This document shows positions 9,334 through 19,814 of a stretch of DNA of 64,000 bases, piece after piece. A model generated the notes under the pieces. It saw only the letters and a program-made list of their open reading frames with translations. It made no database searches and had not been told where the DNA came from. Source of the stretch: Diphasiastrum complanatum. Taxonomy: Eukaryota; Streptophyta; Lycopodiopsida; Lycopodiales; Lycopodiaceae. The position numbers and the translations under genes were made by a program. The stretch is taken from NCBI GenBank assembly GCA_029204225.1, contig CM055111.1, positions 46,500,255-46,564,254 of the forward strand, read 5' to 3'. Position 1 is the stretch's first letter, and each line of letters begins with the position of its first letter.

Positions 9334-12300
9334 ATGGCTTCCAATGGTGGGATCATGCTAGAGTCTAGTGAAAGGTTGAGTTCATCAAACTACTCTACTT
9401 GGAAAGTGAGGATGGAGTCCTTACTTGAGTTGAATGAACTCATGGACATAGTTGCAGAAATTGAAGAGAGACCTCTCACACTTCAAGAGCAACAAAGGTT
9501 TGATAAGAAGGCCAAAAGGGCTCTTCATATCATTAAAATGAATGTTACAAATGAACTTCTCAAGGAAGTTGGAAAGTGTCAAAGTGCAAGTGAGGCATGG
9601 AATGCCTTAAAGAAGCTCTTTGAATCAAAGTCCACATCTAGGGTATTGACCCTAAGGAGACAAATATTTTCTAGTAGGCAAAGAGAGGGTGAAAGTGCTC
9701 ATGCATTTATCTTGAGAGTTAAGTCCCTAAGTGATGATTTATCATGCATTGATGAGAACATAAAAGATGGTGAAATAGTCCAAGTTATGTTGAATGGTTT
9801 GCTAAATGAACATGCTAACCTTGTGCAAAGTTTTGCCATTCAAAGAGTCTTGCCAAGTGTGGTTGACTTGCAAGAAATCTTATTGGCTGAAGAACATAGG
9901 TTGCAATCAAAGCTTGATGGTGCATCCTTGCAAGGTGGAGGTGAAGAGGCTTTCTTCACAAAAGGCAAATTCAAGGGCAAAGGTAAAGGCAAAGGGAAAT
10001 GGTCCAAAGGTGGTAACTTTGATCATGATGATCACTCTTCCTCTTCCTCTTCTACTAAGAACAATAAGTCAAAGTTCAAGTGCTTTTATTGTGGGATAAA
10101 AGGTCATTTTGCAAATGAATGTTATAAGAAGAAAAGAGAGCAAGGAGAGAGGCAAGGAAATCTTACAATAGATGAGGAAGAACATAACACATGTGAATCA
10201 CTTGTTATGACTTCAAGTTTGTTAGCCAACATAGATGATAATGATCCTTGGTGGATTGATAGTGGAGCCTCATCTCACATGACAAGACATAAGGAATACT
10301 TTACATCCTTATTGTCTTATGAGGGAGAAGGTAACATCATCTACACTGCAAATGATGGTCAATGTGACATCAAAGGCATAGGCACTATTCCTATTTCCCT
10401 TTCAACAAATAGGAAAGCAAATCTTGAAAATGTTTTGTACATTCCTTCAATCACTAAGAATTTGCTTAGTGTAAGTCAAATGATTGACAAAGGACTTGAT
10501 GTGGAGTTCATTGGAGATGCATGTTTGATAAGTAAATGTGGATCCTTGATTGCTCAAGGTAGGAGGCATGGTAAACTTTTCAAGCTTGATGCATGTGTGA
10601 TCTCTAATCATGAAGGATGTATGGCTAGGGAGCAATTGACAAACCAAGAAGTTTGGCACAAGAGGTTGGGCCATCCCAACTTCAAATCTTTGGAGGTAAT
10701 GGCAAAGAAAGAGCTTGTTCTTGGTCTCCCTAAAAGTCTTGTTGCAAACAATAGTGTTTGTGAACATTGTGCCTTGTCCAAATCTCATAGACTTGCTTAT
10801 TCTAGATCTACTTCTAGATCTAAAGAAGCTTTTCAACTTGTGCATTCTGATATTCATTCTTCTAGTACAACTAGCAATGGTGGGGCAAAGATGTATGCAA
10901 CTTTCATTGATGACTTTAGTAGGTATACTTGGATCTATCTTCTTAAAAGTAAGGATGAAGTGTTTGCTGCATTTGTCAAGTTCAAGAATGAAATGGAAAA
11001 CCAATTCAATACAAAGATCAAATGCTTAAGATCTGATAATGGAGGGGAATACACCTCAAATAGGTTCAAAGACTTTTGTATAGCACATGGGATTAAGAGG
11101 GAGATGTCTAGTCCTAGGACTCCACAACAGAATGGAGTGGCCGAGAGGAAGAATAGAACCCTTTGTGAATGTGCCAAGGCAATGAGACTACATGCTAATC
11201 TTGCTAAGTCTTTTTGGGGGGAAGCTTTAGCATGTGCTAACTATCTATGTAATAGATGGACAAGTGCTTCCTTGGATGGTAAAACTCCTCATGAGGTTCT
11301 TTATGGTAGAAGGCCGAGTGTCAAGCATTGTAGGATCTTTGGATGTACATGTTTTGTCAATATCACACTTGATGATAGAACTAAAGAAGATCCTTCATCA
11401 AAGAAGGGTGTGTTTGTTGGCTATAGTGAAGTAAGCAAGGCTTACAAAGTGTACATTCCTTCTACAAAGAAAGTTGTCATAAGTAGGGATGTCATCTTTC
11501 ATGAAGAGAATGTTTCCAATGTTGTTGATGTTGATGTTGATGTGCCTACTAATCATCATGATGTGCAAGATGTCTTGGATGAAGATGGAGATGCCACTCC
11601 AAAGCAAACTTCAAGGAAGACTCAAAGGCAAAGGGCTAAGCCATCAAGGCTAACCTATGATGAAAAAGGAAAGCAAGTGGTGGACAACTCTAACTTTGCT
11701 TTTCTTACCTCTTTTGATGAACCAACTTGTGTAGGTGAAGCAATTCAAAAGAAGGAATGGATCCAAGCCATGGATCATGAGCATCAAGCACTCATCAAAA
11801 GCAACACATGGAGGTTGGTAAAGCTTCCAAAGGACAAGAAGGCAATTGGTTGTAAGTGGATCTTCAAGATCAAGACAAATCAAGATGGATCAATCAACAA
11901 GTACAAGGCAAGGTTGGTGGCCAAGGGGTATGCTCAAGAATATGGTATTGACTATGATGAGACCTTTGCACCCGTGGCAAAGATGGTAACTATTCGAATC
12001 CTAATCTCTCTTGCAACTCTTTATGATTGGGATATGTGGCAAATGGATGTTACTAATGCCTTCTTGAATGGTGATCTTGAAGAAGATATTTACATGGAGC
12101 AACCCGAGGGCTATGTTTCACATGATGATCCTAATCATGTGTGCTATCTCCAAAAGAGTTTGTATGGGCTAAAGCAAGCACCAAGGAGTTGGTATGCTAA
12201 GCTCAATTCCTTCTTACTTTCTCAAAACTTTGTTATGAGTGAGTATGATCATTCTCTCTACTTTATATTGAATGAAAATGATATCACTTTACTTTTGATC

Positions 12301-13287
12301 TATGTTGATGACATTATCTTAAGTGGTGGTAACAATCTAGATATAGATGAAATCAAGATGGCACTCAAAAGAGAGTTTGAAATTCAAGATCTTGGTAAAC
12401 TTCATTATATCTTAGGAATAGAGATTATTAGAACTTCTAAATCTACATTCATATGTCAAGAAAAGTATGTTAACTCTATTCTAAAAAGGTTTCATATGGA
12501 AGATTGTAAAGTTGTTTCTACTCCTATGGAATCAAATGTAAAGCTAACTACAAGAAGTAATGAAAGATCCTTCAAGGACATTACTCTCTATAGAAAGCTA
12601 ATAGGATCTCTTATATGGTTAACCATCACAAGACCTGATCTAAGCTTTGTGGTTGGTAAACTAAGTCAATTTATGCAAGATCCTAGTGAGGCTCATTGGA
12701 AGCTAGGAAAGAGAGTACTTAGATACATCTCGGGATCTAGAGATTTTGGCATCTTGTATGGAGGTACTACACCTAACCTTTGTGGATTTTCAGATTCAGA
12801 TTTTGCAGGTGATCAAATGGATAGGAAGTCAACAAGTGCCTTTGCAATCTATCTTGGAGATGGAGTGGTCTCATGGCTATCAAAGAAGCAACCAACTATC
12901 TCTCTATCTTCCACCGAAGCCGAATACAAGGCATTAACAACATGCACCAAGGAGATTCTTTGGATCAAGAGGATGTTATTGGATCTTCACTTGCTGGAAC
13001 CAGAGAAGACTCCAATCATACTTTGTGATAACCTTTCAGCCCAAAGCTTGGCAAGCAATCCTGTTTTTCATGCAAGGAGCAAGCACATTGAGATTGCTCA
13101 CCATTTTGTGAGAGATCAAGTCATTGCCAAAGAGGTGGAGCTTCAACATGTCTCTTCAAAGGAGTGTGTGGCTGATATCTTCACCAAACCATTGGGAAAG
13201 GACCTATATTTAATGCATAGATCTAATCTTGGAATGTGCTCAAAGACTATGTTGAAACTAGCATCCAATGTTGAAGAGGGAGTGTGA
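9334..13287 (+). CDS. Intact copia gag-pol polyprotein, 1317 aa
   Basis: The polyprotein makes capsid, protease, integrase and RT/RNase H for retrotransposition. Domains in order: gag (UBN2-type, about 1-210, with NYSTWKVRMESLL); basic linker; CCHC zinc knuckle CFYCGIKGHFANEC (250-263); aspartic protease DSGASSH (309-315); GAG-pre-integrase and HHCC (WHKRLGHP, CEHCALSKSHR); integrase core with D506, D568 (RSDNGGEY) and E604 (GVAERKNR), a D-61-D-35-E spacing; RT from GCKWIFKIK to the active site YVDD (990-993); RNase H from SDSDFAGD (D1154), with STEAEY; ending VADIFTKPLG. The start ATG follows a long leader, and MASNGG is the usual type of gag start. The stop TGA lies 3 bases inside the 3' LTR. 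No stop or frameshift is present. Confidence 0.97.
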   Translation: MASNGGIMLESSERLSSSNYSTWKVRMESLLELNELMDIVAEIEERPLTLQEQQRFDKKAKRALHIIKMNVTNELLKEVGKCQSASEAWNALKKLFESKSTSRVLTLRRQIFSSRQREGESAHAFILRVKSLSDDLSCIDENIKDGEIVQVMLNGLLNEHANLVQSFAIQRVLPSVVDLQEILLAEEHRLQSKLDGASLQGGGEEAFFTKGKFKGKGKGKGKWSKGGNFDHDDHSSSSSSTKNNKSKFKCFYCGIKGHFANECYKKKREQGERQGNLTIDEEEHNTCESLVMTSSLLANIDDNDPWWIDSGASSHMTRHKEYFTSLLSYEGEGNIIYTANDGQCDIKGIGTIPISLSTNRKANLENVLYIPSITKNLLSVSQMIDKGLDVEFIGDACLISKCGSLIAQGRRHGKLFKLDACVISNHEGCMAREQLTNQEVWHKRLGHPNFKSLEVMAKKELVLGLPKSLVANNSVCEHCALSKSHRLAYSRSTSRSKEAFQLVHSDIHSSSTTSNGGAKMYATFIDDFSRYTWIYLLKSKDEVFAAFVKFKNEMENQFNTKIKCLRSDNGGEYTSNRFKDFCIAHGIKREMSSPRTPQQNGVAERKNRTLCECAKAMRLHANLAKSFWGEALACANYLCNRWTSASLDGKTPHEVLYGRRPSVKHCRIFGCTCFVNITLDDRTKEDPSSKKGVFVGYSEVSKAYKVYIPSTKKVVISRDVIFHEENVSNVVDVDVDVPTNHHDVQDVLDEDGDATPKQTSRKTQRQRAKPSRLTYDEKGKQVVDNSNFAFLTSFDEPTCVGEAIQKKEWIQAMDHEHQALIKSNTWRLVKLPKDKKAIGCKWIFKIKTNQDGSINKYKARLVAKGYAQEYGIDYDETFAPVAKMVTIRILISLATLYDWDMWQMDVTNAFLNGDLEEDIYMEQPEGYVSHDDPNHVCYLQKSLYGLKQAPRSWYAKLNSFLLSQNFVMSEYDHSLYFILNENDITLLLIYVDDIILSGGNNLDIDEIKMALKREFEIQDLGKLHYILGIEIIRTSKSTFICQEKYVNSILKRFHMEDCKVVSTPMESNVKLTTRSNERSFKDITLYRKLIGSLIWLTITRPDLSFVVGKLSQFMQDPSEAHWKLGKRVLRYISGSRDFGILYGGTTPNLCGFSDSDFAGDQMDRKSTSAFAIYLGDGVVSWLSKKQPTISLSSTEAEYKALTTCTKEILWIKRMLLDLHLLEPEKTPIILCDNLSAQSLASNPVFHARSKHIEIAHHFVRDQVIAKEVELQHVSSKECVADIFTKPLGKDLYLMHRSNLGMCSKTMLKLASNVEEGV
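13273..13282 (+). promoter_or_regulatory. Polypurine tract
   Basis: GAAGAGGGAG directly before the 3' LTR, the expected plus-strand priming site. It overlaps the last codons of the polyprotein. Confidence 0.9.
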
Positions 13288-13937
13288 AAATTGTCAACAT
13301 TTCCTAGCTAGTTTGAGGCCTAAATTGGCTAAAATTGTAAATAGTTTTGGTTCTGGAGTTTCACACGTGTGAACCAGGCCACAATGTTTTTATTTACTGT
13401 ATTTTCTCAGTATGATGAAGTGTCAAACTTCATACCCTTCAAAATGAGACCATTTTGATGTATTTTGGTCATATAAGCCATTTTTAGCTATTTTTCCTAT
13501 ATAGGGAATATCTAGGGTCAAGTACCTTCTAGAGAGAGGAGAGAGAGTCATCTTCCTCATCCATAAATAGTAGGGAAGTCGTGGAGAACAGGTTGGAGAA
13601 ACCTTTTGTATGCTTCATTGAGATCAATAGATCATTGTCATTGTTTCTTCCTCCATTGAGAGCATTGTTGTGTGTATTGTCTTCAAGCTATTGTGTATGA
13701 TCTTAGGTGCTTTCCAAAAGTGGTAGGCTGATGTATTATGGACTGTATAATGCTATTTTGGGCCACACTTGATGTTTGTGGAAGTTTCCATTTGTGATAA
13801 ATGCTTTTTGATCAAGTTCTTTGCATTCTAGGTAGCATAGAATGTGTTGCCAATTCCTAGCTTATGTAGTTTGGAGTGCAAGCATTCAAGCCAATGATCT
13901 TGGAGTTTAGATCCACTTAGGATCTGTATTTTTCATA
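13283..13937 (+). repeat. 3' LTR of intact copia element
   Basis: 655 bp, the same length as the 5' LTR and differing at about four positions. Palindrome CACACGTGTG at 13362-13371. Followed by the target duplicate AGCTC (13938-13942). Confidence 0.93.
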
Positions 13938-14254
13938 AGCTCCACATTACACTCGGATCTCAGGTGTTTGATATGTTCAATGTAGTCTCTGACCCTTTCT
14001 TTTTTTCCCATTTTGTTTTTGTTAAGCAGGAGAAATGGGTCTTCAAGAAACTTGTGTGGCTTGAATCTGGTGATAAAAGCTACTTTTACCACTTCCCAAT
14101 CTGTTCGTTCTTGTGTCGCCTGATTGAAAAAACCAGTCTAAAGCCACTCCTGCTAGGGACATTGGAAACAACTTTAGTTTCTCTACTGGGGTGGTTTCAC
14201 CATAAATCTCGCATGCTTGCCCATAGATTTGTAGAGATGATTCATTTAAGCTGA
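13938..14254 (-). pseudogene. Ty3/gypsy gag fossil, 5' part
   Basis: The minus-strand frame contains FITRFKPHKFLEDPFLLLNK and KKERVRDYIEHIKHLRSEC. It aligns with the gag at 17.5 kb (FVQRFRSSSFLESPFLLLSK, KDERVHDYIE). Upstream (to about 14250) it continues with stops. Its downstream half lies at 7171-7506, across the inserted copia element. Function in an intact element would be capsid. Here it is dead. Confidence 0.7.
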
Positions 14255-14619
14255 TCAGTGATTACAAGAACAGCTGATTAAACACGTCCTAATGGTATCC
14301 AGATTGCTGTCGTCATCGTCCGTGGAGGTGGTACTCCTGCTTGTACTTTCTTTGATCTCCTTTGTACTTTGAAGCATGAAGATCTGCCACCTTTCAGTCT
14401 TCGTGTCTTCTTCGTCTTTCGTCTTCGCCATTGAGCTTTTCTGGGTCCACAAACATTTCATCATGTTCGGGTATCCTGCAGTCAACGAACATTTGACTAC
14501 TGTCTTTGGGTCTTCAATCCTCAAAGATTTGGTCTTCACATTTGGGCACCTCCCTTGCGTTTGAGCTTGAAAGCTAGCAAAGCTTTGTGGCTCGAAAGGT
14601 TTCGTTTCTTCAGCTCCCT
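14255..14619 (-). other. 3' flank of minus-strand copia remnant
   Basis: An open minus frame (14255-14629) with acidic and Ser/Thr-rich sequence follows the RNase H stop. I see no family similarity. It is probably untranslated 3' or LTR sequence of the copia remnant at 14620-16140. Confidence 0.3.
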
Positions 14620-15108
14620 CTAAAAGCATGGTAGCTTTTGGACTTCTAGATTCTTCCTCTGTCTCTCGAACAATCCTTTGTCTAAGGCCTTGGTGAAAAT
14701 GTCCGTCACCATTTGCTTCGTTCCAACAAAGCTAGTTTTCAACTCGTTTCTTGTGACTAGGTCCCTTATCAAATGGTATTTGATTGCAATGTGTTTCATT
14801 CTCGAGTAAAACACGAGATCCTTTGTGAAGTGTATTGTAGAAGTATTATCCATTTGCAAAATCAGAGACTCTTAGGTGTTCTCACCTAGTCCGTCAAGGA
14901 CCTGTTTGAGCCATATGATTTCATTGGCCATCTTCGCAAGTGCAATGTATTCTACTTCGCAGGATGACTGAGCTATGATGTTTTGCTTCTTGCTGACCCA
15001 GAGAACTACTACGCCTGCTGCAATGGTGCCTACAATGGCGCACCCTCCTGAGACACTTTTACAATTGTCCTTGAGTGATGCCCAACTTGCATCGCTGTAG
15101 GAGTGCAT
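14620..15108 (-). pseudogene. copia RNase H fragment
   Basis: Two frames on the minus strand: YSDASWASLKDNCKSVSGG with WVSKKQNIIAQSS and EYIALAKMANEIIWLKQ (14872-15108), then MDNTSTIHFTKDLVFYSRMKHI through VTDIFTKALDKG (14620-14859). A stop separates them. The RNase H Asp and Glu positions are kept (DAS, CEVEY). It belongs to the remnant that extends to 16140. Confidence 0.8.
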
Positions 15109-15600
15109 CTAGAGTCCTGCATCACGAGAATAACACAGCCCATAATCCTTTATTTCCTGAAGGTAGTGTAGGATTCGCTTGGCAATTTTCCAATGTGTCA
15201 TGATGAACTGGCTCATCTTGAACATGGCATAAGCTATGTTAGGGCATATGTTATCTGCTAGATATACCATCCTGTAAGGCATGTGCTGCATTATCTCTTT
15301 CTCTTTGATTTGTAGGTGTAACCTAGGGTCCATGTAGAATTCTTCATCTAACTCGCCATGCAAGAACGTTGTCTTCTCATTGACTATGTGAATCCTGAGG
15401 TCATAAGTAGCTGCATAAGCAAATAGTAGGCGTAATGATGCATGTTTCACCACTAGAGAGAAGGTCTTAGTGTGGTCGATGTCGTACTTCTGAGAGAATC
15501 CCTTCGATACAAGTATGGCCTTGTATCTCGAAACATCTCCATTTGGTCCATACTTGAGCTTGTAAACCCATTTGCATTTGGCACTAATTGAAGTGTCCAT
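15109..15600 (-). pseudogene. copia RT fragment with internal deletion
   Basis: The minus frame has KCKWVYKLKYGPNGDVSRYK, LVSKGFSQKYDIDHTKTFS and FLHGELDEEFYMD, then jumps to IAYAMFKMSQF and WKIAKRILHYLQ. The block with the YVDD active site and GLKQAPR is missing, so the RT catalytic centre is deleted in an otherwise open 163-residue frame. Confidence 0.8.
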
Positions 15601-16140
15601 ACCTCATTCTTTTTCATGGATTCGATTTTCTCATTCATAGCTTGGATCCATTTGTCCTTGTCTGGACTGTCAATGGCTTTCTCAAATGTTTGTGATTCGC
15701 CATTGAATCCACAAAATTCTTCGGATGTTGAAGTCGAGCTTCGTTGTCTCGTTGATCTCTTGGGAGATTCTTTAGATACTACAATGTCCTTACCTTTGTC
15801 TCTTTGGCTAGGTCTGGAACTATTTTGGTTTACAAATGTTCTAGCTGTAGGCAGGCTTGCAGTCCTTTCTTCGTTTGATTCGTCGCTCAGCTGATGTGGA
15901 GTTTGAACATCTTCGTCTGGGTGCTCGGGCTTTGCTCCCTCTATCATGGTTGGCAAGTTGTAGTATTGCTTTCCTACGATGTCATAGCTAGCAGAATTAC
16001 CATCGGCCATTGTTATGGTCTCATCGAACTTGACGTCTTTGACAGTCTTTACTAGATTCATTTCTAGCATGTAGATCTTGTAGTATGACTAATAATTTTG
16101 TCATACCCAATGAGATATCCTATTTTGACCCTTTCATCAA
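15453..16140 (-). pseudogene. copia integrase C-terminus and linker
   Basis: From about 16140 the minus strand reads KLDERVKIGYLIGYDK, the end-of-integrase block, then a frame (15453-16070) with DVKFDE, a Ser/Thr-rich linker, and FEKAIDSPDKDKWIQAMNEK leading into RT. It overlaps the RT frame with a shift near 15560. The integrase core, protease and gag are absent. Confidence 0.7.
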
Positions 16141-16635
16141 GCTTCTTTCAAAGCTTATGCTAATAGATTCTCTATCTATAGAATCTGTTGGCTGTTTCTT
16201 GTTCTTACTTCTTGTTACACAATCGATCCTACTTGTTACCAGGCTATGTTGGGCATTTTCTTGATGTTTTCTTGTTATTACAATGCCCAGAATCAGGCAT
16301 AAAGGACTGATAATCGTTGTAGTTTATGTCCTGCCTGTCAGAGGACACCAAGGAAGGTCACTCTTGTACTGGAATCACATGCTCACACATCTATATGATG
16401 TTCATACATTCCAATTGAATCTCTCAATTTCAATATGCTTATATGCATGGAGAAAGGATTCGTTTAAAGAAGAGAATATCACTTGCCATTGTACATTTTA
16501 CTCTCTGAAACATGAAATAACCAAAATACGAATCATGAAGGTAGATACGTAAAAAGACAAAACAATATACAAGTCAAGTGAAAAGGAGCCAAAGAAAGCA
16601 AAACAAAAAACCCCAAATAAGAAAGGTAGAGAGAA
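16141..16635. other. No gene seen
   Basis: Non-coding sequence between copia and gypsy remnants. An 89-codon plus frame at 16283-16552 has no recognisable feature. It may contain LTR sequence of either neighbour. Confidence 0.4.
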
Positions 16636-16860
16636 TTTATGTAGCAGGTGGAAAGTGATAGTAACGCCTTAAACAACTACCATTTACCAATGTTGGTAAT
16701 AAAGTCCCTTCCAAGGTGGCAATTTGCACATCACCGTTTTCATAAATCTTGGTTACCTTGTATGGACTGGCCAAGCTCAAAATTTTCAGTTTGTCTTTTG
16801 TGGCCTTGCTCTAATACATTAGATCTAAGTCACCCATATGTGAGTCCTTATGTTTTATGA
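16636..16860 (-). pseudogene. Ty3/gypsy pol C-terminal fragment
   Basis: Minus-strand translation gives LSLASPYKVTKIYENGDVQI then VNGSCLRRYYHFPP. This is the form of the plant gypsy integrase C-terminal domain (GPYKVxxxxxNGxVxI...VNGxxLRxYY). It lies just downstream of the minus-strand gag at 17 kb. Protease, RT, RNase H and the integrase core that should lie between are deleted. Confidence 0.65.
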
Positions 16861-16982
16861 AACTATCATCTAAAGTGATTACTAAGCACCATGGGAGGAT
16901 CTCTTCTTCGAAAGGTTATGGTGTTGGTTCTAATGGGACCCATGATATTTCAACCATGTTCACCCGGATTTCGATCTCATCA

Positions 16983-17915
16983 TCAAGGGTGACAAGCCTT
17001 GGGCTGCCTACTCTGAGGGCATTCATTTGTAGTGTGATTTTGTTGGCATGTAGGACACCAAACATTATCATGTCTAGGAAATTGGTTGACAGTAGGCCGT
17101 TTGGATGTGGTATTTTTCAATTTTTGTTCAAAATCTTTGGATAACTTATCCATCTGTGCTTGATGGGCTTTGTTCATGGTCTCAAGTTGTTGCAACAATA
17201 GTTGTGTGGCAACATCGGTGGAGGATCCTTCACCTTGGGATCTATGGCTTTGGTTAGTAACAATGGCTCGTGAACGCTGGTTTGCATTCTTCATCAGAGC
17301 CTTAATCTTCTTCGCGGATGGCATCATCCATAGCATCACGTAAGGTGGTGTAGGTTTCTAGCGGTCTAAGTTCATGCGTAATATATTTTAGTAGGCCATC
17401 CATGAACCATATGAGCACGACTTGATCAGGTGCTAAGTGAGCAGGGCATTCAGTCTTAAGATGTTTGATCACTCGATGTAATCATGTACCCTCTCATCCT
17501 TTCTCATCTTGATCTTACTAAGCAACAAGAATGGGCTTTCAAGGAAACTAGATGATCTGAATCTCTGAACAAATGAGTCCTTGAGAGATTCCCACTTGTT
17601 TCGTTCGTGACGCTCAAGGTTGAAATACCACTCGTGAGCGGCATCGATGAGGGTCATACTAAAGAGTTTGAGTTTTTCTTATGGAGTTATCTCTCCATAG
17701 ACTTCACATGCTTTCTCATAAATCTGAAGATAGAGTGTTGGGTCAGTAGTACCATCATATTGTGGTAGATTGAGTCTAGGAGCTTGTTGATAATGTGGAA
17801 TTATAGCTCTTGGTAATGGTATAGCATAGGTCAGAGGATTGGGGATCCTTTGGGATCTTGGTGTCTTAGGTGGTACTGTATTCTCTTGAGGTTGGTTTGG
17901 ATTATTGGCAGCCAT
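16983..17915 (-). pseudogene. Ty3/gypsy gag (capsid) pseudogene
   Basis: Minus-strand frames in order: MAANNPNQPQ with PRLNLPQYDGTTDP (17679-17915); SMTLIDAAHEWYFNLERHER, FVQRFRSSSFLESPF and KDERVHDYIE (17469-17657); PDQVVLIWFMDGLL and TYTTLRDAMDDA (about 17340-17420); and a C-terminal part with a CCHC-like knuckle CPTCQQNHTTNEC (16983-17339). Frame breaks separate the blocks. The retrotransposon gag domain would form the particle shell. The upstream sequence is a coiled-coil ORF, which is unusual for gypsy elements. Confidence 0.75.
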
Positions 17916-18932
17916 GTTGAAGTGCTCTTGGAGATTTCAAGATTAGGGATGGATAGTTGACGAGTTCTTGACCTCCAAGAGAATTTTCTTCCTCTTTCAA
18001 GATCCTAGATCTAGTCTTTCGACCTGATCTTAGTTGCATCCAAACAAAAGATCTCTCGTCTTCTTGGAGCATGGCACGTGGGGTGGCTAGCTCGGTATCT
18101 TTTGTTACGAGCACTGCATCATGAAGTTTTTGCTAGTCCTGATAAGTCTGTAGCACCCGGGCAGAGTGATCCTTGTAGTATTCGGCATGCTTCCGCTAGA
18201 GTTTCTAGGTGGTCGGTGTCTCTTCTTCTGTCGTTTCTACCATCTGATCGAGCGTAGTTTGGATGGCCTGCACTTGTTGATCAGCTTGCTGGACTTTCAA
18301 CTCCAAGGCCGCTTGTTGAGTGGTGAAGTTGGCCTGGAGTCTCTACAACTTTGTCTTTTCCTTGAAAAAATTTTGTTCTAGTTGGCAGATGTAGTTCTTG
18401 AGTGATCTCTTGGTGGCTCTGAGAGATTCACGCTCTTGCTCCAGTGCGGTCTGTTTCAGACCAAATGTTGGTAGTTGGATTGATATGTTTTTCATGCAGT
18501 CTTCTCTTTGTCGGATTTTGGTTTGAAGTTTCTACATGAGCTGTTGGTTTTCTAGGAACTACTTGCTCAGCTTTCTTCAACTGGCTTGTCAACTAGTGTG
18601 GACCTCTCAATCCTCTCTTTTTCTTGCTCTTTTTTCAGCTGCTCAACCTGATCAATCAAGGCTTGCAACGTTTGCCCTGCCACCAATTGGCCTTGAGGCT
18701 GTTCAGTAACTCTTTGTTTCTGAAATGGTGAACTCTTGCAACCTTTCCAAAGAGATCCCAAAGGACAAAAATGTCCCAAAAGATGAAAGGATCTCGAAGG
18801 TCGAAGACACCTCGAAGGTCGAACACACCTCGAAGTTTGAAGATGCCCCAAAGGATGAAGACACCCCAAAGGTCGAGAACACACCTCGAATTTTGAAGAT
18901 GTCCTAAAGGACGAAGACACCCCGAAGGTCAA
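17902..18932 (-). pseudogene. Coiled-coil ORF upstream of gypsy gag; family A/B C-terminal module
   Basis: Read on the minus strand from 18932: a repeat-derived N-terminal part, then QLVAGQTLQALIDQVEQLKK (about 18640-18690), a long Gln/Glu/Lys-rich coiled coil (TALEQERESLRATKRSLKN, TTQQAALELKVQQADQQVQ) with stops, and LRSGRKTRSRILKEEENS, ending beside the gag start. The QLVxGQTLQALxDQV block also follows the family A/B protein at 52355-52386. This links the two and suggests a large ORF 5' of gag. Function is unknown. Confidence 0.5.
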
Positions 18933-18945
18933 AGATGTCCCGAAG
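18738..18945 (+). repeat. 18-bp minisatellite
   Basis: About ten imperfect units of 18 bp of the type GAAGGTCGAAGACACCTC. Read on plus they give a six-residue repeat (SKVEDT, SKVEHT, SKFEDA, PKDEDT, PKVENT). It lies within the coiled-coil ORF region, whose own frame is on the minus strand. Confidence 0.8.
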
Positions 18946-19193
18946 GCCGAAAACTCCTACAATCAACAAAAGGCCCAAGCTCAACGAAGCGATTTAACCA
19001 GCAAATGAAATCAATTTCTTACTTTTGATCAGTTCTTATCAATTACAATTTTGTATTTTCTTTTTATTGACTAGTTTGCCATTACTCCGTTAATATTGAC
19101 AAAAACTATCCAAACTCAGAATATGAAAATACATGAATGGAAATCCTACACATAGGATCTCAATAACTCTTAAACGGTATCCAAACAAGATTT
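18946..19193. other. No gene seen
   Basis: AT-rich spacer between the minisatellite and the LTR at 19194. Nothing recognised. Confidence 0.4.
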
Positions 19194-19800
19194 TGTGAAA
19201 AATAGCCTAATTTGGCAACTCTAGCCATGTAGAACATTGTAAATATTGTGTATAATTGGGTTCCACACATGTAAGGCCAAGATGCCACGTGGTAACCCAC
19301 TCCTAATGTATGTTAGGTCAAATCAAGAGAGTTGGCCATGTCTATTTGGTGGTTATCCCTACTTTATAGGACCTACACCTAAGTTTAAGGTGAAAATCTG
19401 ACCAACTAGCTACCTACCAAGCATAACTCTAGGATCTACGCTAGGGTTTCATTTTAGGTCAAAAAGAGTGAGTTAACATCCTTATTACATGCTGGAAATC
19501 CACCTAACTTCAAGAAGGAAGTCAAATTTGTTATGTATTCCAAGCTCCCATAGTGAGAAGATAGAATATTCTTGGAGCTCATTGGCAATCTCAAGCTACA
19601 TTCAGTTTTTGTGCTCCAAATGCAACCAAATCAATTTCTACTTGTTTCTTGGCTTGAAGGCCGTACTATAGCCTGTAGTACACATGTGTGGGCTCTAATT
19701 TTAATGTTGATCAATGTTTTTGATTGTTAATGCTTGTTGTTTGTCAAATTGACAATCTAGATCAACTTTTTTGTGTCTAGTTTTTTGATAGATTGTTAAG
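19194..19800 (+). repeat. 5' LTR (truncated) of gag-only copia element
   Basis: Starts TGTGAAAAATAGCC and matches 21029-21633 over nearly its whole length. The copy stops after GATTGTTAAG, about 60 bp before the LTR end seen at 21633. The primer site is therefore deleted and gag follows directly. Confidence 0.85.
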
Positions 19801-19814
19801 TCAGAAATCAGATT

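Larger units (their letters stand above)
7507..13937 (+). mobile_element. Full-length intact Ty1/copia retrotransposon
   Basis: The element is 6431 bp with two 655-bp LTRs, a primer binding site directly after the 5' LTR, a 1.16-kb leader, one uninterrupted 1317-residue gag-pol frame, a polypurine tract and a 5-bp target duplication. By eye the LTRs differ at four positions (in the ATTTTTTCAG/ATTTTCTCAG, GGATGATG/GGCTGATG and GCCGCACTTGATGTTTA regions), about 0.6%. That implies a recent insertion. It sits inside a gypsy gag fossil. It is the only potentially autonomous element in the window. Confidence 0.95.

Noticed and set aside
16283-16552. 89-residue plus frame between copia and gypsy remnants
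   Set aside because: No recognisable motif and no second copy in the window.
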